DNA of 64,000 nucleotides from Emiliania huxleyi CCMP1516 (GCF_000372725.1 NW_005202303.1:173515-237514), one strand, 5' to 3'; shown: positions 1 to 13,355, counted from the stretch's first letter. The notes: generated by a model not told the origin, from the letters alone. Numbers and translations: made by a program.

Positions 1-2
1 CG

Positions 3-251
3 GCTCTTGAGCACCTCGAAGGAGAGCTCAGGTGCTCCGTTGACGACTTATTTTGCACTGTCAGCTCGGCGAACATGCACTTGACCCGCACTGATGTTCG
101 CGCTGCGGTTGCTTACTTGCGCACGGAGCAGGAGATTGTAGTCGACCGAGACAGCCAGCACCGCCCTGGTAGGGACATCATTTCTTTTTGGAGGATTAGG
201 TACACACGGACACGCAATGGAGGCCGTGTGTCAGTGAATCCATGCAACTAA
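3..251 (+). CDS. C-terminal gene fragment, winged-helix-like (partial)
   Basis: An open frame enters from the left edge and stops at TAA 249-251, giving about 82 residues. The segment VRAAVAYLRTEQEIVVD followed by a short basic tail has the spacing of a winged-helix fold (recognition helix, then beta wing), like the C-terminal domains of RPA32 or some initiation factors. That is a fold guess, not a family assignment. The 5' part lies outside the window. Composition is unlike the repeat that follows, which supports real coding sequence ending here. Function unknown. Confidence 0.35.
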   Translation, partial: ALEHLEGELRCSVDDLFCTVSSANMHLTRTDVRAAVAYLRTEQEIVVDRDSQHRPGRDIISFWRIRYTRTRNGGRVSVNPCN

Positions 252-253
252 AT

Positions 254-500
254 GCAGTTTCCCGCCGAATGCAAAGAATGCAGAAAAAGCATATGCAGCT
301 GAAATGCAGTTGCCCACCGAATGCAAAGAATGCAGAAAATGCATATGCAGCTGAAATGCAGTTGCCCACCGAATGCATGCAGTTGCCTCTCGAATCACGA
401 ATGCAGAAAATGCAGATGCAGTCTTGAATGCACTATAATGCGTTCAAATGCCATGATATGTGTGATATGCAACATATGCAAAAATGCAAAAAAATGTGCA
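254..500. repeat. 52-bp tandem repeat with ATGC-rich tail
   Basis: A 52-bp unit beginning GCAGTTGCCCACCGAATGC starts at 254, 306 and 358 (about 2.4 copies, few mismatches). It then decays into degenerate ATGCA-rich sequence to about 500. It lies just 3' of the preceding gene fragment. The reading frames through it simply follow the repeat and are not taken as genes. Confidence 0.8.
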
Positions 501-838
501 TGGGCAAAAACCACACGCATTTTTGGGCAAGAACCACAACACACCCACTTTGCGACGCCGCCGCCGGCTTTCCCGCCGACTTCTCCCCGCTCCCCGCCGC
601 CGCTCTTGCCAAACGCAGGGAAGGCGGTCAGGTCGTGGAGGTCGAGCACCTTCTCTTTCATGCTCGTGATGCTCGCGGATGTCGTGTGCTCCCGAGCCTG
701 CTTGAGTGCGGTTCCACCAAAGAGATAGTCGCCCAGGATTGCGGGAGGTGGCTTGCGCATCCGCCCGTCGCGGCGGGTGGAGCGGGAGGCAGCCGACGCG
801 TAGATCATATGCAGGCAATCCGGATTACGCCCGATCAA
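395..838 (-). CDS. Uncharacterised ORF, possibly one exon
   Basis: A minus-strand open frame of 147 codons. Only the central part (about 590-790) looks protein-like, with mixed composition such as ILGDYLFGGTALKQ and SMKEKVLDLHDLTAF. The distal part runs into the ATGC-rich repeat and is probably not coding. No family recognised. It may be a terminal exon of a gene whose other parts are lost, or a fragment captured by repeats. Confidence 0.3.
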   Translation of the reverse strand: MIGRNPDCLHMIYASAASRSTRRDGRMRKPPPAILGDYLFGGTALKQAREHTTSASITSMKEKVLDLHDLTAFPAFGKSGGGERGEVGGKAGGGVAKWVCCGSCPKMRVVFAHAHFFAFLHMLHITHIMAFERIIVHSRLHLHFLHS

Positions 839-904
839 GTTTCAGCGTTCAACCAACGAGCATGTCCGCGGCCGCGTACGAGGGGGTAGTAACTGCAACC
901 TCGG

Positions 905-1128
905 ATTTGCAGGTGAGTAGTCTGCGATGAATGTGTGGTGTGTAGAAATCTGCAAGGTGGATGTGTGGTGTGTAGTAATCTGCACGAGAAAAGCTCTTGG
1001 ATTGTGTGGTGTATAGTAATCTGCAAGGTGGATTGTGTGGTGTGTAGTAATCTGCAAGAGAAAAGCTCTTGGATTGTGTGGTGTATAGTAATCTGCAAGA
1101 GAAAAGCTCAAAACGTAGTAAACTGCAA
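905..1128. repeat. Degenerate tandem repeat, about 30-60 bp period
   Basis: The motif TGTGTGGTGTGTAGTAATCT recurs about six times, alternating with CTGCAAGAGAAAAGCTCTTG and CTGCAAGGTGGAT spacers, which gives a higher-order period. A single related stretch (GTAGTCTGCGTCGTGAATGTG) lies at about 31846-31866, just after the EXO1-like gene, so the motif is dispersed. The span 1130-1680 holds no gene I can support. Confidence 0.75.
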
Positions 1129-1682
1129 ATTTTCCCTGTCACAATAATGACCGCTAGCCCCGCGCACTTGTCCACGACTCGGCGGCAACGAATGTTTTTA
1201 CCACCTCCGCCACGCTATCCAGCACGTGGACGGCGCTCGCCATCTCGACCGAGTCGTCCTCCGGCGGAAGCTCCGCGTCGCCCGCGGCCGCTTTTCCCGA
1301 GCGCGCTCGTCGCGCATCCGCTCGTGGTGGGCCTGCCGACGCGCCACGCCGGGGCCCGTGTGCCTCGCCGCCGCGTCCGGCGACGGCATCGGTGCTGTCC
1401 GCCCGAGCGTGACTCGCAACTGTCTCCACGATTTGCCAAAGCGCTAAGCGGCTCCCACCGACCACAATACACCCCAAAGTTGACTCCTCTCTCTGTATAC
1501 ATACATACACTCGAAAAGCACATGAACACTCGAGAAGAGATAGAGTAGCGCGCAAACGAACGCGAGAGTCCGGCACCTGGCGTGTACAGCGCCCGCGTCC
1601 GTCTCGCACCTCGAGCTCAACGCGCCTCAACCTCAAGTGGCATCTCTGCGAGTTGCGTGAACAGCTGCACGCATGCGTCCGC

Positions 1683-4150
<2,468 letters not shown>

Positions 4151-5310
4151 TCGGTGGCACCGCCGATCGGCTTTTCGCGTTTTGATTTTTTTCTGTGCGT
4201 GACATGGCGACAGCGGACGAACGAAAGGTGTGCAGACCCCAGTACCGGCGGACGCAGCGAGCGTCGGGACTCCGTCCCAGCAGACGAAGTCTCTCTCGTG
4301 GGCTCCACGGCCCGGATCGCGAGCTCGATCGATACACGACTAGGTTAGGTTAGGTTATTTATAGGTATGTATGTAAGAAGGTGAAGAACAGCCAGGCTCG
4401 GACTGGACACCAACGCGGTATGGGTGGACGCGGGACAGATTATGACGACACGCACGAGCGACACACAGACACAAACAGGCTCACACACAAGACACACAGC
4501 CAGCTGGCTGCCACACACCCTGAGTTGGCGTACACATAACTCAGGGCCACGTCCTCCCTGTCGCCCCCCCCAGCACACACGGTGCCAAGGGTACAAACAA
4601 GAGCACAACAACACAGGCAGGTGACAGGGAGTAACGTGCGAGGCTAGAGCAGACCGCTCCGCCTCTAGCAATCTCGCCGGCCGCAAGGCACGGACAAGAC
4701 CGTGTGTGGGGTCTTGTGAGGTGTCTATGGACGCCCTCCTCACAGCCTAGCGGCCTACTGCCAGCCCCAACTCGCACTCATGGGTGATGTCAGTTCATTG
4801 TATGAGTGTATGCGAGCAGAAGCGCGTGTGCTGATCTAGATCGCACGCCGTGGCATATGACGGAGATAGGCGTGCGACCGCAGCGCGCCCGCCGTAAGGT
4901 CGACGGGGCGCGCGTGTCAGCGAGAGAGTTGCGGGCGGAGCCATACCCGACTTTTCGAAGACGAGCCCCGCGCCACGGGTGCCAGCCGTGCCTTCGCGGG
5001 AGTCGCCCCTCGAGCCGCGTCCCGTCGGCACTGTCTGTCCCTGAGTGCGTCCCGCCTTGGCGGCACACACTCGACGAGGACAGTCCGGCCGACGGGAACG
5101 TGTCGCGCGCACCGCCCTGCATCACAGACCGGGCAAGGAGGGGCCTGCTCGCATTCCGCGGAACAGGAGGTCTCTCCCCCTCCCCCGGCCTGAGCAGCCA
5201 CGGCTACGGGTGGACGGCAGCCCCTCGAGTCGAGGACGGCCCACTGCGCTGCATCAAAGGCCAGAGGCCTGGTCAGTACAGGTGTTCGCGCCGCCCCGCT
5301 CAGCGTCGCC
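4151..5310. other. No gene recognised (5' flank of AGC kinase)
   Basis: Mixed-composition DNA with several short overlapping frames on both strands, none with family features. A short run of three TTAGG units lies at 4342-4358. The segment presumably holds the AGC kinase promoter; I see no defined element. Confidence 0.5.
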
Positions 5311-5400
5311 CGCCGCCGCGCCGCCCCGCCGCCCGATGATTAATAATTAATAATTAATTAACAAATAAGTAATTACCATCCGCCGCCGCGCCGCCCCGCC
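5311..5400. repeat. 20-bp direct repeat flanking AT-rich filler
   Basis: CGCCGCCGCGCCGCCCCGCC occurs at 5311-5330 and again at 5381-5400. Between them lies about 50 bp of AT-rich sequence built from TTAATAATTAATTAA. The arrangement matches the duplicated-exon introns elsewhere in the window, but no gene is recognised here. Confidence 0.7.
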
Positions 5401-5485
5401 CTGCGTCGCCGCGTCGCCCGCTGCCTCGCCGCGCCGCCGCCTCGCGCCGCCCGCCGCCGCGCCGCGCCGCCGCCCGATGATTGAG

Positions 5486-5740
5486 CACTTGAGCACCGGA
5501 TAGGGTCGATTCCGCATGGTACGGGACCCCTCGATCGTCTCGCCCACCCTCACTGGTGTGTTCATTGGGGGGGGGGTCATAACAAACACGGTACAGGATC
5601 GAGGTGCACGCTGCTGAAGCAGTGCCGTCCCCCCTCTCCCCGACGGCGATGGCGGTGTGACCGATCGAGCTACAAGAGGAACTTGTTCAGCAGGATCCGA
5701 GTTAGACCGGTGCACTACCTCACTGGGCCTGAGACCACCG
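5486..5740. repeat. Dispersed repeat family A, copy 1
   Basis: About 250 bp, also found inverted at about 7670-7936 and directly at about 46403-46640 with high identity (for example GGGACCCCTCGATCGTCTCG and GGTGTGACCGATCGAGCTAC). Read on minus it contains TAGCTCGATCGGT, which resembles a tRNA A box, and further on CACCTCGATCCTG, weakly like a B box. A tRNA-derived SINE is therefore possible. Adjacent sequence at 5740-5785 is a TG microsatellite. Confidence 0.75.
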
Positions 5741-5746
5741 AAATAA

Positions 5747-5777
<31 letters not shown>

Positions 5778-6529
5778 GTTTGCGCGACTCGGCGGCCCCC
5801 TCCGCTGGCGGCTGCCGCAACTGGCTCACGACAGCGTCTCGCCGGTTGCCGGATAGGAGAGTACAGAACGTCTGGAGTCTAACTGTGTACGTGAGATCGG
5901 TATTGATAACAAGCACGGTCGATCCGTCAAAAGCGATACACAATACAGTCGTTCCTATCTCGCTGGAGGGCTCTGTGCGCCGACAAACAGGAAGAGCCGT
6001 ACGGCAAGAAGGGCTCGCTGTCAGAAGAGCTTCAGGTGTAACCTGAAGTCCGTGGTGTAGGAATCCTAATTCAAGTTCTTAGATCACAACCCAAACGATG
6101 ATAGAAGGTAAAAAGATCGACGGCACGCGTTGCGCCTTGCCGATGATCCGCACCTACCTAGCACCTAGGCTCTTGGGTGGCGCGCCCAACACTTCACAAC
6201 GGACCTGGTTGTGCCTCTGCTGCGCCCCGCCCCAAGTATCCTTTTTTTTCTGCCCATGTGCTACCAGGTCATCGAACCAAAACAAAACGGTATTGCTAAA
6301 AATCTCTCTCTCTCGAACCAGGCACAGTATGGGTTACGTCCCTATTCACAGCAGTATGACGGGGTCCTCTACCTCTGGAGCGTGAGTGGATTCTTTTTTC
6401 GACATAATTCCGGGATTGATTTTTTCTTCGGGAGACAAAACAATCTCGCGGGGAGCAATCAAGCATCATTTCTTCTTTTCAGTTGCGCACAAAAGGGTCG
6501 GGCACTCTGTGTTGTATATACACACGTAT

Positions 6530-7438
6530 ATGTCCGCCTCCGCCTCCAACTGGCCTCCCACGCTGTCCCCGACGAGCCTGGTCGAGTTCACGCACCTCGC
6601 TCAGCGCGACGCCTTCCCGCCAGCCGTCAGGCCTCCCGCGGCCGCCGCCGCTGCGGCCGCCGCGGCCACCAACGCTGCCGCCGCCGCCGCCGCCGCCGCG
6701 GGCTTCCCGCCGTCTCTTCGGGCGCCGTCTCTTCGGGCGCCGTCTCCGCCGCCCGCAAGCGCCGCCGCGCCGCCAACCGCGAGCGCATCCGCGCCGCCGC
6801 TGCCCGGCACGCGCACCCTCGCAGACGAGGTGGCGCTGCTGCTCCACCGCTCACATGCGACACGGCGGCGCGCCGCTGCGGCGGTGCAGGAGGACGTGGC
6901 GAGCGGCGACGCCGCCGCCCTCCCGCCGCGAGATGGGCTCACCTTTGACGCCGCGTGCGGCGGCGCGTGCGGCTGGACCTTGCGTGTGCTGGATTGCGAG
7001 GTTGACGTGGCCGAGGTTGGTCAGTGCGGCACTTGGGCGGCGTCCGTCTCGGTGGTGGCGCGGCTGACGTGGCGCGGCGGCTGCAGCGCACACGAAGAGA
7101 CTGGCTCCGGCCACGCAGGCTGGCGACGAGACGGCGTCGTGCAGGGCGTTGAGGTCGAGGCTGTCGCGCCGCGGGGTGCGAGCGAGGTGGCGCCGACGGA
7201 CGAGGCGCTGCTAAAGAGCGTTCCTGCGCAGGCGCGCGGGCTGGTCGAGGCGCAGGAGGGCGTCCCGCGTGAGGAGTCCCTCGCCGGCCTGCGCCGCGCC
7301 GTGCTGGCGGCGCGGCGCAAGGCCATCTGCTCGGCGTCTGGTCGTCTTGCCCGCAACTTTTACAGGAGCTTGCCGAGAGACGTGCGGGAAGGCATCGAGA
7401 GAGAGCTGAGTCGCCTGCCCGCGGGCGTACGGTGCTGA
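6530..7438 (+). CDS. Rad52-like single-strand annealing protein (divergent)
   Basis: ATG at 6530 to TGA 7438 gives 302 aa. Residues about 25-90 are Ala/Pro-rich low complexity. The second half has the order of a Rad52 N-terminal domain: a GW (in CGWTLRVLDCEVD), a long beta strand WAASVSVVARLTW, then HEETGSGHA in the place of the HED-GYG signature. A charged helix (ESLAGLRRAVLAARRKAIC) sits where Rad52 has KARKEAVTDALKRAL, and ASGRLARNFYRSLPRD ends the domain. Rad52 proteins anneal ssDNA during recombination. The usual C-terminal Rad51- and RPA-binding tail is absent. Upstream sequence has a possible intron with acceptor near 6481 (TTCTTCTTTTCAG), so a 5' exon may exist. Identification rests on pattern similarity only. 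Confidence 0.5.
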   Translation: MSASASNWPPTLSPTSLVEFTHLAQRDAFPPAVRPPAAAAAAAAAATNAAAAAAAAAGFPPSLRAPSLRAPSPPPASAAAPPTASASAPPLPGTRTLADEVALLLHRSHATRRRAAAAVQEDVASGDAAALPPRDGLTFDAACGGACGWTLRVLDCEVDVAEVGQCGTWAASVSVVARLTWRGGCSAHEETGSGHAGWRRDGVVQGVEVEAVAPRGASEVAPTDEALLKSVPAQARGLVEAQEGVPREESLAGLRRAVLAARRKAICSASGRLARNFYRSLPRDVREGIERELSRLPAGVRC

Positions 7439-7669
7439 GATGCCGCGCTGAGAAGCGGCGAGATACGTGTCTGCGAATCACTCTCTGTCATGTGACAAAC
7501 ATGCACATGCACATGCACAACAACAACATGTACATGTGCCGTCCACGGCGTGTCGCTCGCGGGCGGTTCCGCAAATTTGGGAGCACTTGGAGTGCAGTCC
7601 AGAGCGGAGCGGTCCCTCCCGACTCACGGGGCGCTTCCCTGCGCGCAGGTGGCAGTCTCACTGCTGTCG

Positions 7670-7936
7670 TGCGGTGATCTCAGGCCCAGTGAGGTAGTGC
7701 ATCTGACTATCCTGGATCCTGGATCCTGCTCAACAAGTTCCTCCTCTAGTCCTCTTGACCCTTGAGTCTTGTAGCTCGTGCTCGATCGGTCACCGACCGC
7801 CATCACCGTCGAGGAGAAGGCTTGCCAGAAGGGGGACGACTCTGCTTCGGCAGTGTGCACCTCGATCCTGTACCGGGTTTGTTACGACCCCCCAATGAAC
7901 ACTCCAGTGAGGGTGGGCGAGACGATCGAGGGGTGC
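7670..7936. repeat. Dispersed repeat family A, copy 2 (inverted)
   Basis: Inverted relative to the copy at 5486-5740, so the two bracket the Rad52-like gene. It carries extra insertions, for example around 7735-7770 (CCTCTTGACCCTTGAGTCTT). Shared blocks include TCGATCGGTCAC, GTGCACCTCGATCCTGTACC and AGTGAGGGTGGGCGAGACGA. Confidence 0.75.
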
Positions 7937-7988
7937 GGGTGGCAAACCCCGCAAAGTGACCCGTTTTTACCCACCCACGCCCGTGCGC

Positions 7989-8462
7989 GCGTATCTTAGC
8001 TAAGGTACGCGGCCACACGCGCTGGCGCGCACGGCAACCGGGACTTACACGCGCGACAGGGGACTGCGTATCCTCGCCTGCCTCGGGGGAGAATAGCCGC
8101 CCTCACCCGCTGGCCGCGCATCGAGCTCGGCGCGGGGCTGATACGTGTCATTCTGTGCCGGCGCGTATCTTAGCCAAGATACGCGGCCACACGTGCAGAC
8201 GCGTATAGCGGTACTCGCGCCCACACGTGCAGCCGCCTACGTGCAGCCGCCTATCTTGGCCAACATAGGCGGGCGTGAGCGCGTGAAACGGCCCGTCGGC
8301 GAAGGCGACTCGCGCTGGCACGTGCACAGAGGGATGTTCACATACGCGGCTACACGTGTGGGCGCCTATCTAGGGGAACATCGCGCCCCATGCGTGGGCG
8401 TGTATGTCACGCGGTACGCGGCTGCGAGTGCAGCCGCCTATGTTGGCCAAGATAGGCGGCTG
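7989..8462. repeat. Cluster of five imperfect palindromes with CACGTG boxes
   Basis: Palindromes lie at 7989-8010, 8163-8184, 8247-8272, 8361-8387 (weak) and 8431-8462. The last is 32 bp with one mismatched pair, arms CAGCCGCCTAT.TTGG around TTGGCCAA. The others share the TATCTTRGCY centre. Most are followed within a few bases by GCCACACGTG or GCACGTG. They could be protein-binding sites, cruciforms or hairpins of a degenerate element. Confidence 0.7.
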
Positions 8463-8877
8463 CACGTGTGAGCCCCGACGCTCGGTCGTCCTCAACACCT
8501 TGCTGGTGAGCCTCATGCTACAGCCGGCGCAGGCACACGTCGTCTCTAACGCGACGCTTGTCAAGGTCGACGGCTCGAGCAATGCTCTGGCTGTTTTCCG
8601 CAAGTTGCCCAAGTCAGGCAGCGCCGCCGAAGGCCACGTCTCGCAAGAGGAGGTCCTCCAGTTAGCAGACGGTCTTCCGGCCGCGGGCGCGGTCTCGCTC
8701 TCGGGAGAGGAGCGCGTCAAGACGTTCGCCCGAGCTCTCGAGGCCAAAGTCTCCGGCGGCGAAGGCTCTGGCTGGGAAGGCGCTGGCTGGTTGGCCGCTG
8801 TTGGGGACAAGGCGACCTACTCCGTAACAATAATAAATTATAATCGGGTGGCTCGACGAATCCGGCGCGCCTGCTAG
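8404..8877 (+). CDS. Hypothetical ORF, unsupported start
   Basis: An open frame of 157 codons overlapping the last palindrome at its 5' end. The central stretch (about 8500-8815) is protein-like: LVSLMLQPAQAHVVSNATLV resembles a hydrophobic segment with an AxA end, followed by GSSNALAVFRKLPKSG. No family recognised. The 3' end enters short AT-rich sequence and the true end is unclear. It could be an exon or chance. Confidence 0.25.
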   Translation: MSRGTRLRVQPPMLAKIGGCTCEPRRSVVLNTLLVSLMLQPAQAHVVSNATLVKVDGSSNALAVFRKLPKSGSAAEGHVSQEEVLQLADGLPAAGAVSLSGEERVKTFARALEAKVSGGEGSGWEGAGWLAAVGDKATYSVTIINYNRVARRIRRAC

Positions 8878-8993
8878 TGTGCGCGCGCCTCTCTTCACAC
8901 AGCCGTCACACAGAGCACCTTGTTAATGTTATCGCGGACCTGGTGGAGGACGCCACACGAATAGCCGCTCGCGCAGCCGGAGTCCAGCTAGGA

Positions 8994-10526
8994 ATGTCAA
9001 CTCGCCGCCTCGCCGAGATTCCACCCTGCCGCTTCTACGGCGGTGCCGACTCGGCGAAGAAGCCGCGAGCCTGGAGAACCGCAGAGGAGGACGGCTGGTC
9101 GCTCCACGCACAGCAGCAGACCGCGCTGCGCGAGGCATCCGAAAGTGGCGAGGTGCCATGGGCGGTCGAGATTGGCGCGAATGGGCGGCGAAAATTCATC
9201 GTCGCCTCGCGCGAGAGCTTCTGGAGGCGGTACCGGCGGCTGCGCCCGCAGTTCCGCCACCACTACGAGGTGGTTGCGGAGGGGCAGCCGTGTCACCTGT
9301 ACCTCGACCTCGAGTTCTACGTGCGCGCCAACCCGGACCGGTGCGGCGAGGCCATGACTTTGACGGTGCGCCGCGAGGTGTGCGCCGCGTTGCACCGGGA
9401 GTACGGCGTGCTCCCTCCCGATGACGCGATTGTTGAGCTCGACTCATCGACGGCGGCCAAGTTCTCGCGCCATCTCGTCGTCCGGCTTCCGGGCGCCGCG
9501 TTCGCTGACAACGGCCACTGCGGCCGCTTCGTGCGCGCGTGGGTCGACGAGCTCGCTGCGCGCCGGGCGGCTGAGCCAGCGCTGAACGCGCTGTGGGTTC
9601 GACCTGCATCGGCTGGGGGCTCCACGCCGCTGCCTGCGGAAGCGCGCTCAACGCCGCTGCCTGTGGCGCCCTCACCGCCGGCGGGCTCCACGCCGCAGCG
9701 GAGGGCGCCGCTGCCTGCGGAAGCGCCTGCAGCGGTGCAGCCCTCCTCGCCACCCTCGCCGAGCGACGCGGAGAGCGATGCCAGCCGTGCGGACGACTCG
9801 CCGATTAGCAGGTCGCGCAAGCGCATGAGGAGGGCGGAGGCCCGAGCCAGCGACTGCCGGCATGGCGAACCGGCGAGAGTCGGGTGCGCGGCAGCGTGCG
9901 CTGCAGCGGCGGAACTTCCGGGTGGGTGGGCGGAGGGGGGGTGGCGAGGCGCTGCCACGCCGCCAGCCCCTCTCGCGTCGCTGCACGCGCCGTGCGGTGT
10001 GGGCGTGGCCGCTGCCTCTTTCGAGACGACCTTCGTCGACCTCGGCGTATACACGCGCAACCGCTGCTTTCGGCTGTACAAGTCGTCCAAGCTCGCCGGG
10101 CAGGCCGAGCTGCGCCCGGCGCGGCTCTCTGCCGCAGAGCAGGCGACACTTCCTGGACACTTCTTAGACACTTCCTGGACACTGGAAGGCTCTCTGCCGC
10201 AGAGCAGGCCTTCCTGCCGCACGCCGCTCTTGCTCTAGTTGCTGTGGACCCTTGAGAGTCAGCAGTATCTCCTCCTTGGGGGCCTCGATTCCCTTGCCAC
10301 CACCAACTTCCGAATCTTCACAGAGTAGTCGATCTCTCCCCGTCTGTCACCATCACGATCATCACCTTCTCCTGCTCAGGCCTTCCTGCCGCACGCCGCA
10401 GAGGAGGACCTCTTCTTCTCCTCCCTCGTCACTCTCGTCCCTCCCGGCGCGACGTTGCTCTCACACGGCCAGCCGCCGGCGGAGGCAGCGGGCGGCGGAG
10501 GCGGCAGCGCCACCGCCGGCTCTTGC

Positions 10527-10572
<46 letters not shown>

Positions 10573-11326
10573 GTGGCGTCGAGGGCGGCGGCGGCAGCGG
10601 TGGCGGCGGCGGGGAGTCGACGCGTGGCCCCGCGCAAGCGGGAGCTTGCCCCATGCCCGGACTCTCCGCCTTCATGCTCTCCGCTTGGGCGGCCAAGAGC
10701 GGGATGCCCGCTGCTGCACGCAAGTGGTCGCTCGAGCCCGCGGCGAGCCGGTTCACCCTCACGCTCGCGCCGAGCAACCGCTGGTGCCCGCCCCCCCCCA
10801 CACACACACATCACACCGCTCACCCACGCGCACTGGGATCTGTACTTCAGCTGCCGTGGGGCTCCTGTCTTTTAGACGTGCAGTCGCGAGGGCTGCCGGG
10901 CCCTTGCGCCACCACCGTTGTGTGCGTGGAGAAGCTTACCTGGCCTTCCCTATCAGCCACGAGAGGAGAGCGTGGCTGAGGGCTGCATAGACTCGATCGC
11001 AAGATCCTAGGTGCGCGCACGTCGGACGGCAGCACCGCTCGAACGGGACGCTCCTCGTGGCCAGCCTTGCGCGCGGCACTTTCCAGCAGCGGTGCTTCGA
11101 CGCCGACTGCCGCGAGCAAGGGTTCCGCGGCTCCGACGAGCTCCCCATCCCACTTGGGGTGCTGCAGGCGGCGAGCACCGCGTTGGTCACCCCATCAACG
11201 GCCACCCCAGAGCTAGATCTGGCTAATGATTGGGACGAGGGGGAGGGGTGGAGCTTGCAGGCGCTCGCGCAGCTCGACGCGGCCGAGGAAAAGGCGCGCC
11301 GCCAGCTGGAGGGTCGTGTCGCGTGA
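8994..11326 (+). CDS. PRIMPOL: PrimPol, archaeo-eukaryotic primase-polymerase
   Basis: Three exons (8994-10142, 10380-10783, 11011-11326) join in frame to 622 aa. PrimPol reprimes stalled forks and tolerates lesions in nucleus and organelles. Catalytic acidic motif LYLDLEF at about 103-109, LDSSTAAKFSRHL at about 149, and DLGVYTRNRCFRLYKSSK at about 348 match the primase core. The last exon has CAHVGRQHRSN and the zinc-knuckle region RCFDADCREQGF, as in animal and plant PrimPol. A Ser/Pro/Ala-rich insert (about 205-340) and an alanine run (about 435) are extra. Intron 1 starts GC and carries copies of both flanking exon ends; intron 2 is GT-AG. Start chosen at the first ATG after the upstream non-ATG frame. 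The C-terminal RPA-binding tail is acidic (ELDLANDWDEGEGW). Confidence 0.93.
10143..10379. repeat. PrimPol intron 1 with duplicated exon ends
   Basis: The upstream exon end GGCTCTCTGCCGCAGAGCAG recurs inside the intron at about 10188-10208. It is joined there to a copy of the downstream exon start (GCCTTCCTGCCGCACGCCG). Between these lie three short repeats of CACTTCYTGGA. The true acceptor is CTGCTCAG|GCC at 10379/10380. Confidence 0.8.
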
Positions 11327-12785
11327 AGAGGATGTGAGATAGGCGTGGGTGTGTGTTGAGGCGATATGATGGATGGATTAGTTGTTTGAGGTGGGAAAAA
11401 TGTCAAAAGAACTACTCAACACCGTTCTCTGGTGTACGGCTTTATGGAAGGGGACGGGAACGTCAAGGTCTAGGTCAACGTAGCCTACAACGAGCGATGA
11501 TATGTAGTAGGGCGGAGTAGAAGAAAGCAAAGAGGAGCCCTGCGCACGCACGACTCCGCAGGAGAAGCCTGCCCAGACAAAACACAAGGGAGAGGTGGGT
11601 GGGTCACAGAAAACTGCGGCCGCCAGCGACTGAGCCAGTCTCGTCGGAGATAGCCGCGCCGCTGCGGCTATGTAGGTTATCCTTCAACGTGAGGAGAGGT
11701 GGACAGCAAGCATAACAACGTGCGATCCATCCAAATCGCCGTAACGCCGAAAGCATGCGTCGCCGTCGGCTCGCAGCTTCGGGCTGCTTGCTCAACCCCA
11801 TCGTCCGAGTCGTGCGCAATCTCGCGTGAGGGCCTTTATGAGACAACCTGGGAGTCTCCACTCCGGCAGCCGGCGCGATGGGCCTGTTTGAGCGCCGACG
11901 CCGGGGTCGTGTGGCGATGTGCCTCGGGAGCTCCAGACGCAGCTCTCGGGGCACGCCAACCCAGGAGATTTAAGCTTCTTCGGGCCAGTTGGGGGGGGCA
12001 AACCCTGCCCGGCCCCTAGGACCCCAGGTAAGGCCCAGGTGTGGCCTAGGGCATCAGAAGGGACCAAGAGGAGTCCAGTCTGAGCCATAGAGCCCATGTC
12101 TTTGCCCCCGAAGGTCGCGTTCAAATGCCCGGAACGGACGTTACAGTGGTGTCCGGCCGGCGCGATCACCGAGCTGTGACGCTCAGGGAAGCCCGATGAG
12201 GTACTGGTTTCTTTGCCCAGGGCTGGCCTACGGCCCGTGCTGGATCAGCTGAGCAAGGTTTGGGGAGAATCTCCCATTCACATCTTCAGATATTTTGACG
12301 GATGACCAAAATCACCCCGTTTTTGCCCATTTTCGGGTAATACCCGCACTTTTGCATGGTTTCGCCCCCGGGACCACACCGACAGCCGCTACAACTACTG
12401 AAAACCCCGCATACCACTTTCGCATACCACTATACCATACCACTCCAAAACTAATCAAAATATCGCCAAATACCAGTCTCATACCGGTAAAGTTTGAGCA
12501 CTGGTTGACGCGCTCATTTCTCGCCATCCATATCGCACGGGACCTGGGGGCTGGGCGAGTGTTGGGTTTGGACGACATTGGAGTGGTAAGAAAAGGAAAA
12601 ATTATTTGCCTGCCTTAGAATTAAAGCAGAGTTTGCTCGTAAAACGGAAAATTCTTTCTCCCATTGAGCATTTCAGAGTTTGCTAGCGCCGGCTTCGAAC
12701 GTTTTCCGGGGTGTGGTACGGTAGTCTCACGGCTTAAGCGTTAAGGGGGTGGGGGGGGTACGGTCTCCGGCTGACCGCCCCTGTC
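11327..12785. other. No gene recognised
   Basis: About 1.4 kb of lower-GC DNA. Short frames on both strands lack family features. The 12290-12620 part is AT-richer and contains repeated ATACCACT and GCATACCAC words. Nothing resembling a snRNA or tRNA was found. Confidence 0.5.
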
Positions 12786-13038
12786 ACCTCTCCGCGGTGA
12801 AAAAGAAAGAAAGAAAGAAAACGGACAACCCAAGGGAGGGATGGGAGGACGGCACGCCGCCACCACACAGGGATTTTAAGGAGAGGGGTGTGGTGCGCTA
12901 GCCGTTGCCCACCCTTGGGCGTCCGCCTCTTCCTATCTCTCTTCGCAGTCTCTCGTAGATCTCCGCGGTGAAAGAAAGAAAGAAAGAAAACAGACAACCC
13001 AAGGGAGGGATGGGAGGACGGCACTCTCCGCGGTGAAT
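12786..13038. repeat. Dispersed repeat family C, tandem copies upstream of the zinc-knuckle gene
   Basis: CTCCGCGGTGAA occurs three times (about 12790, 12961, 13027). Two copies are followed by (GAAA)n, then ACAACCCAAGGGAGGGATGG and GAGGACGGCAC. The family recurs at 17233-17400 downstream of the ArfGAP gene, so two copies bracket 13.0-17.2 kb. The third CTCCGCGGTGAA runs directly into the 5' flank of the next gene. Confidence 0.8.
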
Positions 13039-13083
13039 ACGTTTCTCAACAGCGATGCTTTCTTTATCGCTTTCACCGGCAGC

Positions 13084-13315
13084 ATGGGCGTGGAGGAGAA
13101 CATGCACAAATCGCTCGACGAGCTGATCGAGGAGGACAGGCCCCCTCCGAGAAAGGCGGCCTCGGCGGGCGGGGCGGGCTGGGGCGGCGGCGGCGGTGTC
13201 GTCTGCTACACATGCGGCCAGCCGGGTCACAAGTCAACCGTCTGCCCCAATGGCGGCAGCGGGCGCGGCGGCGGGCGCGGCGGGCGCGGCGGCGGGCGCG
13301 GTGGTGGCGGTGGGC

Positions 13316-13355
<40 letters not shown>

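Noticed and set aside
4342-4360. TTAGG repeats as interstitial telomere
   Set aside because: Only three units of a five-base word; too short to distinguish from chance.
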